Positions 21,500-60,089 of a DNA stretch of 64,000 bases are shown here, piece by piece. The DNA comes from Talpa occidentalis. Lineage: Eukaryota; Chordata; Mammalia; Eulipotyphla; Talpidae. Position 1 is the first letter of the stretch. Each line of letters starts with the position of its first letter. Location: positions 102,322,684 through 102,386,683 of the forward strand of contig NW_026555331.1 in assembly GCF_014898055.3 (NCBI RefSeq), in the 5' to 3' direction. The notes beneath the pieces are model-generated. The model saw only the letters and a program-made list of their open reading frames with translations, did no database searches and had not been told where the DNA came from. Both the position numbers and the translations under genes were made by a program.

Positions 21500-22725
21500 C
21501 CTCATCACCAACAGATTTATTTCCTTCAGTAAGAATTTCTCTCATCATTCTTTGTGGCTTAGTTCATGCCCACGCTCTCCATGAAAATTCCAGGGTCTAC
21601 TCCAAACATGTATGGCACAGACTGTGTATGAAATAATTTAGTACACAAATTATACATTGTTATCTGCCAGGTAACCACGACTAGAGGCACACTCTTCTAC
21701 CCACATTTGGTATAAATGCCAAAGTGTTCATTCTGGTCAAAGAAAAACTAAGGCTGAATTGCTGAAGTGTTGTTTCAGTTCAACATTAACACACTATTGT
21801 ACTGCATTAACACACTATTGTACTTTTCAACCATTAAAATGTTATTGGGCATCAAATCAAGCACATAAAAAAATCATGATCTGTGATTGTTTTAATTATC
21901 TTAAGCCTTATGGTCACATGACTTACACATTTGTGCTGATGGTACATCTATGTTAATGAGCTGGCAAAAGCACCATTACCAATCACACATATATGGTAGT
22001 GCTGTAAGTGTATCTACCTTTGAATAGCTGTTTAAGAGACAATCCTGAACTGTATCTTAGTAAAGAATTCTACAAGTCTACTATCTCTTGTCAAGCATGA
22101 GTTTTAAAAGTATTTGAACTTATAGATTACCTATGTGAGAAGCATTTTCTTTTTTTTTTAATGTTATTAAACTAAAATGCCTTTCATTAAATAAAAGGCA
22201 ACATTTTAGGTACAGGAAATTTTAATCAAATGGGCATCTTAAGACCAAAAAGATAAAATGGGCACTGCCAGCTTATCTTCTGCCCTTGTCTTTACTAGGC
22301 TAATAACACAACTTGAAACACAGATGAGTCTTGGTCTGTATGTGAGAAGCAAAGGGAATTTCTCAGTATTTAAATATATTAATATAACCAGTTATATAAA
22401 ATCTAAATATAAAACCAGTTTCCTACAGATTTGGAGATGGCATTCACCATCTCAGTTAAAAGTCACTAATTAAGTACAATTAGATCTTAGAAAGGGAAAC
22501 AATCACTGTACTTGACGAACCGTAACTGCTATCAAAATTCAAAACACCACATCTTATTCATTTAACCACAAGTCAATCTTATTTAAATCAGGACTGTCAA
22601 ACAAAAAAAAATTCTATCAGCCATTCATGATCTGAATTCTGGTGTATGAACTCAATTTAAATATGGTACACACAAAAAAGTCATGAGACATTTTTCCTTT
22701 ATAATAAATAAGGCAGTGCCAACTA
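21500..22725 (-). other. CYCS: Probable proximal 3' UTR of CYCS
   Basis: This lies directly downstream of the CYCS stop. It is AT-rich and lacks coding signal and, as far as I can see, young repeats. CYCS in human has a several-kilobase 3' UTR and makes mRNAs of several lengths. Candidate poly(A) signals on the minus strand include ATTAAA near 22219 and AATAAA at 21516-21521. The true end is not decidable from sequence alone and could lie further left. Confidence 0.45.
21784..21824 (+). repeat. Two-copy 21-bp tandem duplication
   Basis: The 21-bp unit CATTAACACACTATTGTACT(G) occurs at 21784-21804, and its first 20 bp recur identically at 21805-21824. Confidence 0.9.
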
Positions 22726-22874
22726 TTACTCATTAGTAGCTTTCTTGAGATAAGCTATCAACTCTGCCCTTTCTGACTTCTTCTTAATGCCAGCGAAGAT
22801 CATTTTTGTTCCAGGGATGTACTTCTTGGGATTCTCCAAATACTCCATCAGTGTGTCCTCTTTCCAGGTGATGC
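22726..22874 (-). CDS. CYCS: CYCS last coding exon
   Basis: Encodes mature residues 56-104, [18 protein letters not shown] to KKATNE, then TAA at 22728-22726. The acceptor is 'cttcttgtttag|GCATCACC'. The AAA codon giving Lys60 is clear in the text. The exon also carries Met80 and the C-terminal helix that packs on the N-terminal helix. Confidence 0.97.
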
Positions 22875-23164
22875 CTAAACAAGAAGGGATGTTTTCAGTA
22901 TTTCACACTCCTGACAAAAGCATTTACCACAGGTTAAGTTCACATAATACATGATTCAGTTATGGTTATTTAACACCTGCCCCCATCCCCCTTACCTTTG
23001 TTCTTGTTGGCATCTGTGTAAGAAAATCCAGGGGCCTGACCTGTCTTTCGCCCAAAGAGACCATGGAGATTTGGCCCAGTTTTGTGCTTGCCTCCCTTTT
23101 CCACAGTATGGCACTGGGCACACTTTTGAACAAAAATCTTCTTGCCCTTCTCAATGTCACTCAT
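22726..23164 (-). CDS. CYCS: Cytochrome c, somatic (complete, two coding exons)
   Basis: A heme protein of the mitochondrial intermembrane space, it carries electrons from complex III to complex IV and triggers apoptosome assembly with APAF1 when released. Coding exons 23164-22996 and 22874-22726 join (AACAAAG|gtaagg ... tttag|GCATCACC) into 318 nt, 105 residues plus stop, the usual mammalian length. Visible features are the CAQCH heme-attachment motif (mature Cys14, Cys17, His18), [14 protein letters not shown], Trp59, and [11 protein letters not shown] with axial ligand Met80. There is no transit peptide, as expected. The start at 23164-23162 is fixed by the [10 protein letters not shown]-terminus just after a splice acceptor. 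Residues that differ from the common mammalian sequence are Ser1, Ile3, Lys60 and Ser89 (mature numbering). The 121-bp intron shows this is the true gene, not one of the many processed CYCS copies. Confidence 0.98.
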
Positions 23165-23172
23165 TTTTAAAT
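22996..23172 (-). CDS. CYCS: CYCS first coding exon
   Basis: Acceptor 'ttttttag' precedes eight untranslated bases (23172-23165) and the ATG at 23164-23162. The coding part ends at 22996 with donor AAAG|gtaagg. It encodes the heme-binding CAQCH motif and the first 55 mature residues plus the first base of codon 56. Confidence 0.97.
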
Positions 23173-24248
23173 CTAAAAAAACAAAAAGAAACAATTATTC
23201 TTGTTCTCTTCAGTGAGAACCAATGATCGTTCCAGTTAATTATTAATCCACTGCAAAATCGACATTAATAACCAAAATATATAGTTTTATTGTAATACTG
23301 GAACAGACTCTTCAATATCAAACATATTTGGAAGGGAAACTTCCTTATAAACACCTGTCTGCACATGTGCATGTGTGTCAATGACATAAGGTTAAAGCCC
23401 AAGTAAGTCAAGTGTGGACCCAGCTCAAAACCATTTCAAAAGATGAGGTCAAGGTCACACAAAGTCACAAATCTGATTAGGTAGAACTACAACTGCATTA
23501 AGATAAAACCACCCAAATTCCAATTTGTAAGAATACCCAATTATTCATGCTATAATTTGAGGGTATCTCTCAGGAAATAAAGTAAAATACATTTAAAAAA
23601 AGAGAGTCGGTTCAGCCTACTCGGGTCACTCTAAACTGCCTTGGTGTGGGTGAGCGGGACTGGCTCACCCACTCAGGGACCCCTGGAGGAGCTGGATCCT
23701 CAAGCTCTGGGATCCCTGGGGGCGACCACGAGGATACTCTTCTAACGCAGTTGTTGGAGAAACTCTGATGAAAGCAACCTTTCAGAGATGCTTATGAAAG
23801 CTGACGGCTAGAGCGACAGGTGGTAAAGAAACGACCCCTTATTGGAGCAGCTTTCGCCTTCTCTGCAGGCTAAGCCACGCTGCGCCCATTCCCCCCGACG
23901 CCCGCCCACACGGGAGGAGGAAGTCTCGTCTAGCATTTCCAGTTTCTTAGCCCCGCTTACAGGAAGGCCCGCGTACGGGTCAGATCTGCACCCAAGCCGT
24001 TTTTGGGCTATCAGGGCCTTGACTGAACCCAGGCCTCTAGTTAGACAAGTTCAGCCTCCTCGCAAGCCGCAGCCCACCGGGTTCTGGCCGGCCCCAGCCC
24101 AGGATGGTCGCTGCCTATCCTGCCGGCCCTAGGCAGGCTCCACTAGGATTTCCTGGGTGTGGGCCTCTGTCCGCCCGTGCACCCCTAAGCAGAAGGCCCC
24201 CTACGACTTGGCCTCCCACCCTCGACGGCCTTCGTGTCCCGCACTCAC
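23173..24248 (-). other. CYCS: CYCS intron 1
   Basis: About 1.08 kb between the probable exon 1 donor (GCA|gtgagtg) and the exon 2 acceptor. The promoter-proximal half is CpG-rich, whereas the half near exon 2 is AT-rich. No repeat insertion was recognised inside it. Confidence 0.7.
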
Positions 24249-24330
24249 TGCTTTTGTCGCGGGCGACACGAAGGTTAGCGCTCCCAAGCCGGACGTCCCG
24301 CTCCTTAAGTCCAAGGACACGCCGGTCCGC
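24249..24330 (-). other. CYCS: CYCS non-coding exon 1 (predicted)
   Basis: On the minus strand the text 'gtccttggacttaaggagcg', then 'gacgtccggcttgggagc', up to a strong donor 'aaaagca|gtgagtg' (GT at 24248-24247), agrees with the known arrangement of a short untranslated first exon in CYCS. The transcription start is approximate; I place it near 24330 from position only. Confidence 0.6.
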
Positions 24331-24411
24331 GACTATGTACCGGTGTTGGTGCAACCGAACTCGCTCCGCCTCCTCGCGGTAGGACGTGGGTCCAGGCGGG
24401 AGGCTACGCGG

Positions 24412-24418
24412 TGACGTC
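24412..24418 (+). promoter_or_regulatory. CYCS: CRE/ATF motif, proximal
   Basis: TGACGTC, about 80 bp upstream of the predicted CYCS start. CREB/ATF sites are an established feature of mammalian cytochrome c promoters. Confidence 0.6.
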
Positions 24419-24428
24419 TCTGCCCCTC

Positions 24429-24433
24429 ATTGG
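24429..24433 (-). promoter_or_regulatory. CYCS: Inverted CCAAT box
   Basis: ATTGG on the plus strand gives CCAAT on the coding strand, about 100 bp upstream of the predicted start, a usual NF-Y distance. Confidence 0.55.
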
Positions 24434-24580
24434 CTCAGCGCCGGCATCAGCCACCTGCGCGCGCATACCAGCTAGCAGGGTAGGGTGTGCTGGTGGGTGC
24501 CCTTCCTCTCTAGGCCTCTCTTGCCCGGCAGTTACGACAGGCCTTTGGGCGTGCTACGTCTAGCGGCGCCAGGAGGGGGC

Positions 24581-24588
24581 TGACGTCA
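24581..24588 (+). promoter_or_regulatory. CYCS: Full palindromic CRE
   Basis: TGACGTCA, the perfect CREB/ATF palindrome. It sits only about 14 bp from the NRF-1 motif at 24602, on the upstream side of CYCS. Confidence 0.7.
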
Positions 24589-24601
24589 CCGCTGGTCTTT
24601 T

Positions 24602-24612
24602 TGCGCATGCGC
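24602..24612 (+). promoter_or_regulatory. CYCS: NRF-1 motif
   Basis: TGCGCATGCGC contains the palindromic NRF-1 core GCGCATGCGC. NRF-1 control of nuclear genes for respiration, first shown for cytochrome c, makes this a credible functional site. Confidence 0.75.
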
Positions 24613-25087
24613 GGGCCGGCTGGGACAGTGGGGCGGAGTCCGGTAGTGGATCCAGGGCGCTGTCTTGCTAAGGCTACGCCTCTCGCGCTCGTTTGCTTAA
24701 GGCACTTTGAGCAGGGCGTTTTTTGCCTTGCTGGAGGTGGACACCCTGATTTCCACGCACCTAGAGGTTTCCTGGCTACCGTTGCTTCAGCTGGCGACCT
24801 TTGCCCAGACTTGGTCGAACTTGCACGGCAGGCGCCACGGGACTCCAAGGTGCAGCGTAGAAGCAGACTTCTTGGCAATTGCCAGTGAGCTGAACTTGTT
24901 CTGCCTCCAACCTGTTCCTTTAATTCACCTTTAAAAAAATCTCCGCTTGATGAACACCCCGAGATTAAGGAAGGTGCTGTAATTCAGTCTCTGCCGCCCT
25001 GCAGCAGCTCTTCTCGCTGGCCTGGTAACCATAAGTTCCTTGTCCTTGCTCGGTTCCTGAAAACAAAAGCCAGCCGCGCGCGCAAAT

Positions 25088-25215
25088 GTGTGTACACACG
25101 TCTATGGTATCTATGCCCCAGCTATAGCTATACATATATATATATAGATATATATAGATATGTCTATAGTTAACTATATATCTATATCTACGTGTGTATA
25201 TGTAGATATATATGA
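25088..25215. repeat. Palindrome-rich AT tract
   Basis: Contains the perfect palindromes GTGTGTACACAC (25088-25099) and TATAGTTAACTATA (25165-25178) inside a run of TATATA/TAGATA units. It could extrude as a cruciform and is probably size-variable. Confidence 0.7.
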
Positions 25216-25472
25216 AGTGATAAATAAAAATGCATATGGTAAATATAAGAGGACAGACAGGGGAATGGAATGGAGAGTATATAGGTAGATAAAAAGTTTT
25301 GATAATTGTGATTGGATTGTGGATTAATTTTTCTTTAAAATATATACAAGAAAATACAATGTGACCAGTTGTCTCATACTAAACAATCAAGAGAAGGGAC
25401 CACCAAGCAGTCCTTAAAAAGGATTTTAACAAGACACAACTGAAAGAACTAAGGAGTTGACTTCTGCCTCAG

Positions 25473-25790
25473 CAGCCCTCCCCTGCCCCATGACTGTGGG
25501 CATCAATAAGGGCCACAAGGTGACCAAGAACACGAGCAAGCTGAAGCACAGGAGCCTCTGGTGCCTCACCAAGCACACCTAGTTCCTGCGGGACATGATC
25601 CAGGAGGTGTGCTGCTTTGCCTCCTGTGAGAGGGCAGGCCATGGAGCAGCAGCTCAAGGTCTCCAAGGACAAGCAGGTCTTCAAGTTCATCAAGAGTAGG
25701 GTGGGGACACACATCTGTGCTGGGAGGAAGAGAGAAGAGCTAGGCAAAGTCCTGGCTGCCATGAGGAATGCAATCCCCAGGAAGGACTGA
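25473..25790 (+). pseudogene. RPL36: RPL36 processed pseudogene
   Basis: From ATG at 25490 the frame reads [20 protein letters not shown], then CLTKHT, a stop where Lys is expected, [13 protein letters not shown], and then shifts frame near 25630. In the shifted frames the text 'ctcaaggtctccaaggacaa' and 'gggtggggacacacatctgt' matches the KVSKDK and RVGTHI region of ribosomal protein eL36, ending in AAGGACTGA at 25790. Introns are absent. The internal stop and frameshift make it non-functional. A frame of 197 codons on the opposite strand (25469-26062) is a shadow. Confidence 0.92.
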
Positions 25791-26039
25791 ACCCTACCCC
25801 CATGCATGAGTAATGAAAAAAGAAGTAATGAATGGGAAGGTAAACACATAAGGAAATTATTCAGTGTAATGTAGAGAACAAACAGAACATATAAAGGGAA
25901 GTTAAGATGTAGGGAAGATAGAATAAGGAGGTCTAGCATAAGCCTATTTAGAATTCCAGAAGGATAAAACAGAAAATTAGGGAGAGCCCTTGGTTTGAAA
26001 ATATGACTGAGAATTTCCCAGAACTGTTTTAAAACATAA

Positions 26040-27500
26040 ATCTCAGAAACAGTGCCAAGCAAGATTTAAAAATCGACATTTAGACACATTAAGAACCCTT
26101 AAGACAGAGAAGCATTTAAAAAACCAGATATAAAAGACAGATTGTATGCTAAAAAAAAATTACACAGCAGTTACTGCAGATTCTTCAACAACAATGAAAA
26201 CCAGAAGTCAGTAGAGTAAGGAAACAGACTATAGTAAAGCAGTAGAGTAAAAACAGAAGTCATTAGCATCCTCAGCTAGTTGAAGATGTTATTATTAGAC
26301 CAGAATTTTATGTCCAGATAAACTTTAAAGAAAGAACAAAAAATATTTCTAGGAAATAAAAAGATTTATCACCAAGAGATTGTCACTGGAGAAAAGTGTA
26401 AAGAGTGTACCTCAAGAAGGTGGAAAATTACCTTAGAAGAAATATCTGAAATAAAAGAATGAAATTTGAAAAATATAAATAAATGGATAAATCTAATAAA
26501 ACATTAATTATATAAACAATAAAAATGTCTAATTTGGAAAGTGAAAATCAGGGTGATTAAAATGTTCAGCAATAGCATCTAAGGAGTGAGAGTGCCTCCA
26601 GGCACCAGGCAGAAACAAATGTAAATGCTCTCTAAAAGAAGAAAATATCAGCATAGGCCTCAATTGTTTCTACAAGTAAGGCTTTCAAATAAAGTGTTCA
26701 CTTAGATACATATGAGTGAGAAGCAGCAGGAACAAGAAAGATCATAGGAACTCCAAATTCTGTATCAGACTGAAATATTTGCTTATGCTCTAATAAAAGA
26801 CAGTATATACACATTGAAAAAAATTTAAAGGCCGTACTTTAGACAAATGGAGAATGATTACAAGTTGAGATATTAGAGATGAAGGAAGAAGTCAAGAACA
26901 ACAAGAGGCTGAATCTAAATGAACACTTCTGATAGTAATGTCTTTTGTAGTTGAAGTACGTAGTGACAACAACAGTATATGTCATAGAAAGGAAAATAGA
27001 GTTTCAACAGTCTAAGATGCTTGCACTATCCAGGGAGAAGGTATATCTTAGTTTCTAGGGAAATTAATAGAATAATTTAAAAAACTTTAAAAAAGTATAT
27101 ATTCAAAAGTAACAGAATAATTGGAATGGTAATTAATTTCACTAAAGGCAAGAAAAAAAGAAGCAAAATAATTTAGGCAGGAAAAATAAAAAGTACACTT
27201 TAACATGATAAAATTAAGAGCCAAATAGATCTACTTTACCTCAAGTGTAAATAAGTAATCAAATTAATTAAATGTAATTAAATCTAATTATAAGAAATAC
27301 CTCCAGGTTAGATTTCAACCTTTTTCAATCTGTTCAAAAGATACATCTAAAATATAAGAATGCAAAAGCTTTTAAAAAGTGGACTAATACAGCAGAAAGC
27401 ACCTGCAAAAATGTTAAGAAAAGCACTAAAATTTCATTTGAAAAATAACAAATCTTGTAGACACTGAAAATTTTATTGAAAGTTTAGATCAAATGAAAAA
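26040..27500 (+). mobile_element. Old L1 or HAL1 fragment
   Basis: 'cagaattttatgtccagata', 'aaaagatttatcaccaagag' and 'aatgaaatttgaaaaatata' resemble the ATTTTATACCCAG... / GAATTTATCACCAG region of old L1/HAL1 elements. It is A-rich on the plus strand throughout, as L1 sense strands are. No open frame persists, and extents are approximate. Confidence 0.5.
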
Positions 27501-28685
27501 TTCCTTAAAAAATACAACTGATCAAAACTGATCCAGGAATAAAGGGCAAAACTGAATAGTAGTAGAACTGTTAGAGAAAATCAATTCATAATTTGAAGCC
27601 TTCCCACAAAGGAAACTAAGCCCGAATGGCTCCAAATGGTGAAGAACATCAAATAAGGAAGAAATAATCCCAGTAACTTCAATACATTCTTGCAGAAATT
27701 ATAGAGTATATTGTTACTGCTAAATTTCAAATATGCTCTTATGTTCCCAAAACCACCTTATTTTGTGACTAGACTCAATAGGTGATTTAAATAGGATGTG
27801 ACAGGAATAGGCACCCTGCCATTTTCAGTCTTTGATGCTGGCACTAATACCTGAATGCTCTCTTCATCCCCTTCCCTGAGATGTGGAGTTGACTTTATTT
27901 GGGATGGTGGTAGTGGGACAAGTTCAAAAACTTTTACTGGACCCTTTCTTACTTTATTAGTTAGGGAGCCAAAGCAGGATTCTGCCATTTATGAAGTTTG
28001 TCTACACCAAAGACACACCGAGCAGGTGGAGTAACACCACAGCTTTGTCTATATTTCTGTTGGCAGCACCAAGAGGAAACCTGAATAAAACCCTCTAAGT
28101 CTCCCTCCACAGACTGGTGCGTCACAGAGGTCTTCTGGTCCCAGCGGATTAGTATTAGCTAAGAACCAATGCTTCACCTTAAAGTAAATAGGTGTTTCCT
28201 TTTCTGCATGCATAGTTATCCCTTGGATCTGTTTGTGAAAGGCTAGGTGAAAGATAGAATAGATACTTGCTATTTGCAGGGTCTTTCCTACGTCATTAAT
28301 CAGTTTCATCCTCATAGCTGTACTCAAGATTTGTGACCTAAATCTGGCCTGAGTTTTGGGACAGGATTATGAACCTTTTTAGCTATAAGGTTTTTTTTCG
28401 TTGTTGTTTTACCGATTATATAGGCCTTAGTGTGCTGCTTGTCTGTTTCATTCCTAAATATCCAAAGTTCAATTAACCACTTGGTAGGTAACCCTCTGAA
28501 TCAAGCTGCTCTGATTACCTCTTGTTGTACTGCCCTAATAATAATAGCCATTCCCACTGGCTTCTGACAAATTAATAGTGAGCTTGACCTTTGCCAAATG
28601 GGATTCTCTTGTCCCTTTTAAAATTAGGACACCCATTCCATTGCCATATCTTCCCCCAAAGAACAGTTCAGTGCGTTACAAAGAA
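27500..28685. other. Intergenic DNA, nothing recognised
   Basis: No supported gene. Short frames on the minus strand at 27758-27988 and 28049-28327 show no recognisable domain. Confidence 0.4.
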
Positions 28686-28689
28686 GTTT

Positions 28690-29410
28690 GTATTCCTTTC
28701 ACAATTTTTAAATCCCCTTTATTGAACTCTAACTCACACACCATACAATTTGCCCATTTAATGGGTGTAATTAAGTAATTTCTATTATAGTCACAGATAT
28801 GTGTACTGTTAGAATTGTCAATTTTAGGACAGTTTGGGACAATTACACATAAAGCTACTATAAATGTTCATGTAACGGTTTTAGTGTGAACATATGTCTT
28901 TCATTTCTTTGGTGTAACTGTTCAGGAGTGCCATTTTTGATTATATGTAAGTTGCATGCTTAGTTTTTAGGAAACTGCCAAACTTTTCCAGAGTGTGCTA
29001 GCAATATGTGAGTGACGTAGTTCCTCCACATTGCCACAGCATCTGTTGTTTTCACTATTTATTTTAACCAGTCTGATAGGTGTGAAATGATAACTCATTG
29101 TGGCTTTACAATGCCAATCTTTTGAACATCATCTTTTGTGCTGCCATCTGCATATTCTCTTTGGAGAATTTTTTTTAATGTCTTGTGCCCATTTCTAATT
29201 GGATTATTACTTTACTGTTGAATTTTTAAAGTTGTTTATATAGTTTAGATATTAGACCTTGTTAAGTATGTGGTCTGTGAAACATTTCCTACCAGTTTAC
29301 AGTGTAGCTCTCATCCTCCTAGTAGGTTCTTTCACATGGCAAAAGTTTGTAATTCTGATGGTTTCAATTTATCATTTTTTCTACTATGAATCATATTTTT
29401 TAGTGTCAAG
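28690..29410 (-). mobile_element. Old L1 3' fragment
   Basis: Reverse-oriented L1M-type text: 'cctttattgaactctaactc', 'acaccatacaatttgcccat', 'gacaattacacataaagcta', 'cagtctgataggtgtgaaat'. Many small gaps. Confidence 0.75.
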
Positions 29411-30689
29411 TCTATGAGATCATGCCTGAATGAAGCACATCTAACAAACATTTTCTCTGTAGCACGTCACAGCCCTCTTGCACTTAGGAACACAGTAGAC
29501 AGCACATCAGCTCTACGCTTCGGAGCCATTTTAAACAGCAAAATCACCAACAAAAGAGACAAAAATGTGAAAAAATGTGACCTGAGTAGAGAAAGAAAGG
29601 ACTCTGTTTAACATTATCAGAGCTGAAAGAGGGAGAGTTTGCCCTGGTTCAAGCTTAGTAGGGAAACTCTCTCTCCTGGACAGTTGATGTCTGTCAGTTT
29701 GCTGGTAGCCTGGTGGGGAAGAAAGCTCTTCCTCTCAGACTGAGAAACAGGTATTTATAAGATCTCACCTTATGCCCTTCTTGCCTGTCTACATTCATTT
29801 TCCATTTGTCTTTGCCTTATCACTTGTGCCCTCTTGCTCTCTGGCTTCTGGTTGGCTTTCCTGTGGAGGCCATAGAAAGCTGGTCCTTCCCTTTCCTTAG
29901 GGTTGCAAGTGGTAAGGCTTCTTGCCATTGCTAGTTCCCTGGGTGCCTCACTATTGGAGCTTCCCTTAACACTGCCTGTGTCTTTTTAAAACAGTCCATT
30001 CCTGAACTCCCTTCAGTGACATTGGCTGCACATCTGTTTCCTCATGGGACCCTAATTGATACAAATATTGAGTTCCCCTGTTTTAGAAGGTACCCACTCA
30101 GCAATATGTGGGTGGAGTGAATTCCCATAATCAGAATATAGTTTTGTGCTCTGCAACCCAGAAGAAATTGCAGGAGTAAAACCCCAAATTCCTATACTAG
30201 AGGACTGCATCTTCCTAAGTTTGTACTGTGGAATTCTAGGCTGATGATGTGCTTTTTAGTGACACTTTCAAATATGTTACATATTAAAGGTTATTATGAA
30301 TGCTGTGATTAAGTCAGGTGATTGACTATTGCCCTCAGTTTTCTTCAATGTATTTTTCCATGTAACTTTTTGCCTCCTGTAAGACCTATTGTAACTAGTG
30401 TTCCAGAATAGAGTTTGGAAAAACTTTCCCTAATTTTTGTCCAGAGTAGTTTTAAAAGAGGATGTGCCCAAATGACATGTTATGGAACAAAAATTAAAAG
30501 AAATCTCAACACTCATAGCAATTCTTCATGAATTTCCCTTGGTAAACTATGTATAAATGTACCTCTTGGTACATTAATTGAGTAGTCTTGCTTTTCATAT
30601 TTGACTAAACTCTTTGTGGCATTTGCAAAAAACTGTATTGGGCTTTAGAATAATTGATACCAAGATACCTGCTTTAGTCTCATTAATTT
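29411..30689. other. Intergenic DNA, nothing recognised
   Basis: No gene or confident repeat was recognised between the old L1 fragment and the MaLR LTR. Confidence 0.35.
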
Positions 30690-30990
30690 GATGTGTTAAA
30701 ATCCTAACACCCAAAGTTACTAAGAGGTGGGCCTTTGGGAGGTGATTAAGACATGAAGGCAGAGCCCTCATGAATGGGATTCACGCCCTGATAAAAGAGG
30801 TCCTAGAGAGAACTCTTGCCTCTTCCTCATGAGCGGTCACAGTGAGAAGGGGCTGTGTGTAGGTAGCATAACCTACCAGACACCAAATCTGTAGGCACCA
30901 GGACCTTGGATTTTCCAGCCTCAAAACTGGGAGAAATAAGTGTTTTGTTTTTGTTGTTGTTGTTATAGAAGCCCAGATGGATGAAGACAC
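30690..30990 (+). mobile_element. MaLR solitary LTR (MST/MLT1-type)
   Basis: 'taagaggtgggcctttggga', 'ggtgattaagacatgaaggc', 'ccctcatgaatgggattc', 'ccagcctcaaaactgggaga' and 'gatggatgaagac' follow the MaLR LTR order. A (GTT)n expansion sits near 30950. Confidence 0.85.
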
Positions 30991-31547
30991 CATCCTTTCT
31001 TGCCACAATCAGAACTCACCAGTTACTAATTAAAGTCATTGCAAGAAATATCTGCATAAAAAAAGACTTTCATTTTTTTTGCTTGGTTACAGTGTAGAAT
31101 GCTTGCATGTAGAACATTTTGGATTTTAGTCTTTTTAGTGATTTGTCTACATATTTACATAAAGGAACAGGGCCCACATATTACTTTATGAAGGGAAATA
31201 GCTCATAGAGCTGTCCACCCCTTAATTAACTGGACTTTTGAGTTTTGTCTTTTGTACCTGAAACTATTTTGTACATACATTTATATAAAATGACAGTGTT
31301 CACATATGTATTTTTATTTAGTAGTTTGGATAGACATTCACCAATTATTGTTTTTTTACCCCAATTTGACCCTTGAACAACACATGATTTTTAACTGCAT
31401 GGGTCCGCATACATGCAGAGTGTTTTCAACCTTTCCTCAGTGATTTAAAATTTGTCTTACATTTTGTTTCTCATGATTTCAGAAAATTTACTTAGCGTAT
31501 AACTAGACAATGGGATTAAAGACTATACATTTTTCTGGTACTAGTAT

Positions 31548-31553
31548 TTTATT
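31548..31553 (-). terminator. C7orf31: Candidate poly(A) signal of C7orf31
   Basis: TTTATT on the plus strand gives AATAAA on the coding strand, about 220 bp beyond the stop codon, the first canonical hexamer seen downstream. Confidence 0.5.
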
Positions 31554-31769
31554 GCCAAATTGTTAATCTTTTCCAGAAGTCAGATCACCACCTTTTCTGA
31601 TTTCTCTGACTGAGCATATCTTAACTTAAATTCCCAAAAACATAAACCTCATTAACAAGGCCATTGTAGAAACAAGGTCATACTAGAAAAGAGAATCCAG
31701 CAACAAGGAAGAAATTCTGTTATATTTTTTCTTGCAAGAGGCTGGGTTTTGAAGGGAAGGATGATTGTC

Positions 31770-59527
<27,758 letters not shown>

Positions 59528-59671
59528 CTGAAAAAGAAGAGGACACACTTGACCACAATCACGCTGACCCTTCCTCAACAGGCAGGAAACATACTTTGCA
59601 CAACTTCATTGTTCAGAGCAACACTCCATGGAAATCAGGGGCTTTCTTCCTTGCTGAAAGCCGCAGGCCTC

Positions 59672-59722
59672 TGTGTGTGTGTGTGGGTGGGTGGCTGGGT
59701 GTGTGGGTGTGGGTGTGTGTGA
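59672..59722 (+). repeat. (TG)n-rich tract
   Basis: GT/GGGT-rich run with interspersed GGG triplets, within the 5' intron of C7orf31. Confidence 0.85.
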
Positions 59723-59926
59723 CTGTTCTGAGATGTCACATCAGTAATAACTTAAGTCCTGTGGAATGAATTTCAACTGAAACAAATTCATATAGTGGAA
59801 GATGTTTCTTAGAACACTGCGTGGACGACCTGTATGTAGTTCTATATAAAACTGCTACCTCGCAGACATCCACTGAAAATCAGTTCTTGCCTCACCTTTA
59901 ACCTCAGTGATTCAAGGGAACATCTA

Positions 59927-59968
59927 CCCCCCACCCATCCACCCCCCCCGTCCCCCCCCCCCCCCCGC
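59927..59968 (+). repeat. C-homopolymer tract (G-quadruplex/i-motif candidate)
   Basis: Runs of 6, 8 and 15 consecutive C (the 15-mer at about 59952-59966) separated by one to a few bases. The coding strand is correspondingly G-rich. Confidence 0.9.
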
Positions 59969-60089
59969 GCCAAGGTCCACCCCAAAGTTCTTTCTAAAAA
60001 GTAAGGAGACTCATCCAACAGGCTCCAGGTTTCTGGGATCCCAGCAGAAAAGCCCTTTGTAGAGAAGATGGAGAATTAGCAGAGCAGCT

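Larger units (their letters stand above)
23640..24900. promoter_or_regulatory. CYCS: CpG island at the CYCS promoter
   Basis: CpG dinucleotides are dense from the intron 1 half through about 24700, in contrast to AT-rich flanks. It covers predicted exon 1 and the upstream CRE, CCAAT and NRF-1 motifs. Frames of 80-120 codons in it (for example 24510-24878, minus) are composition artefacts. Confidence 0.8.

Noticed and set aside
25469..26062. 197-codon minus-strand open frame
   Set aside because: Antisense shadow of the RPL36 pseudogene running on into AT-rich DNA.
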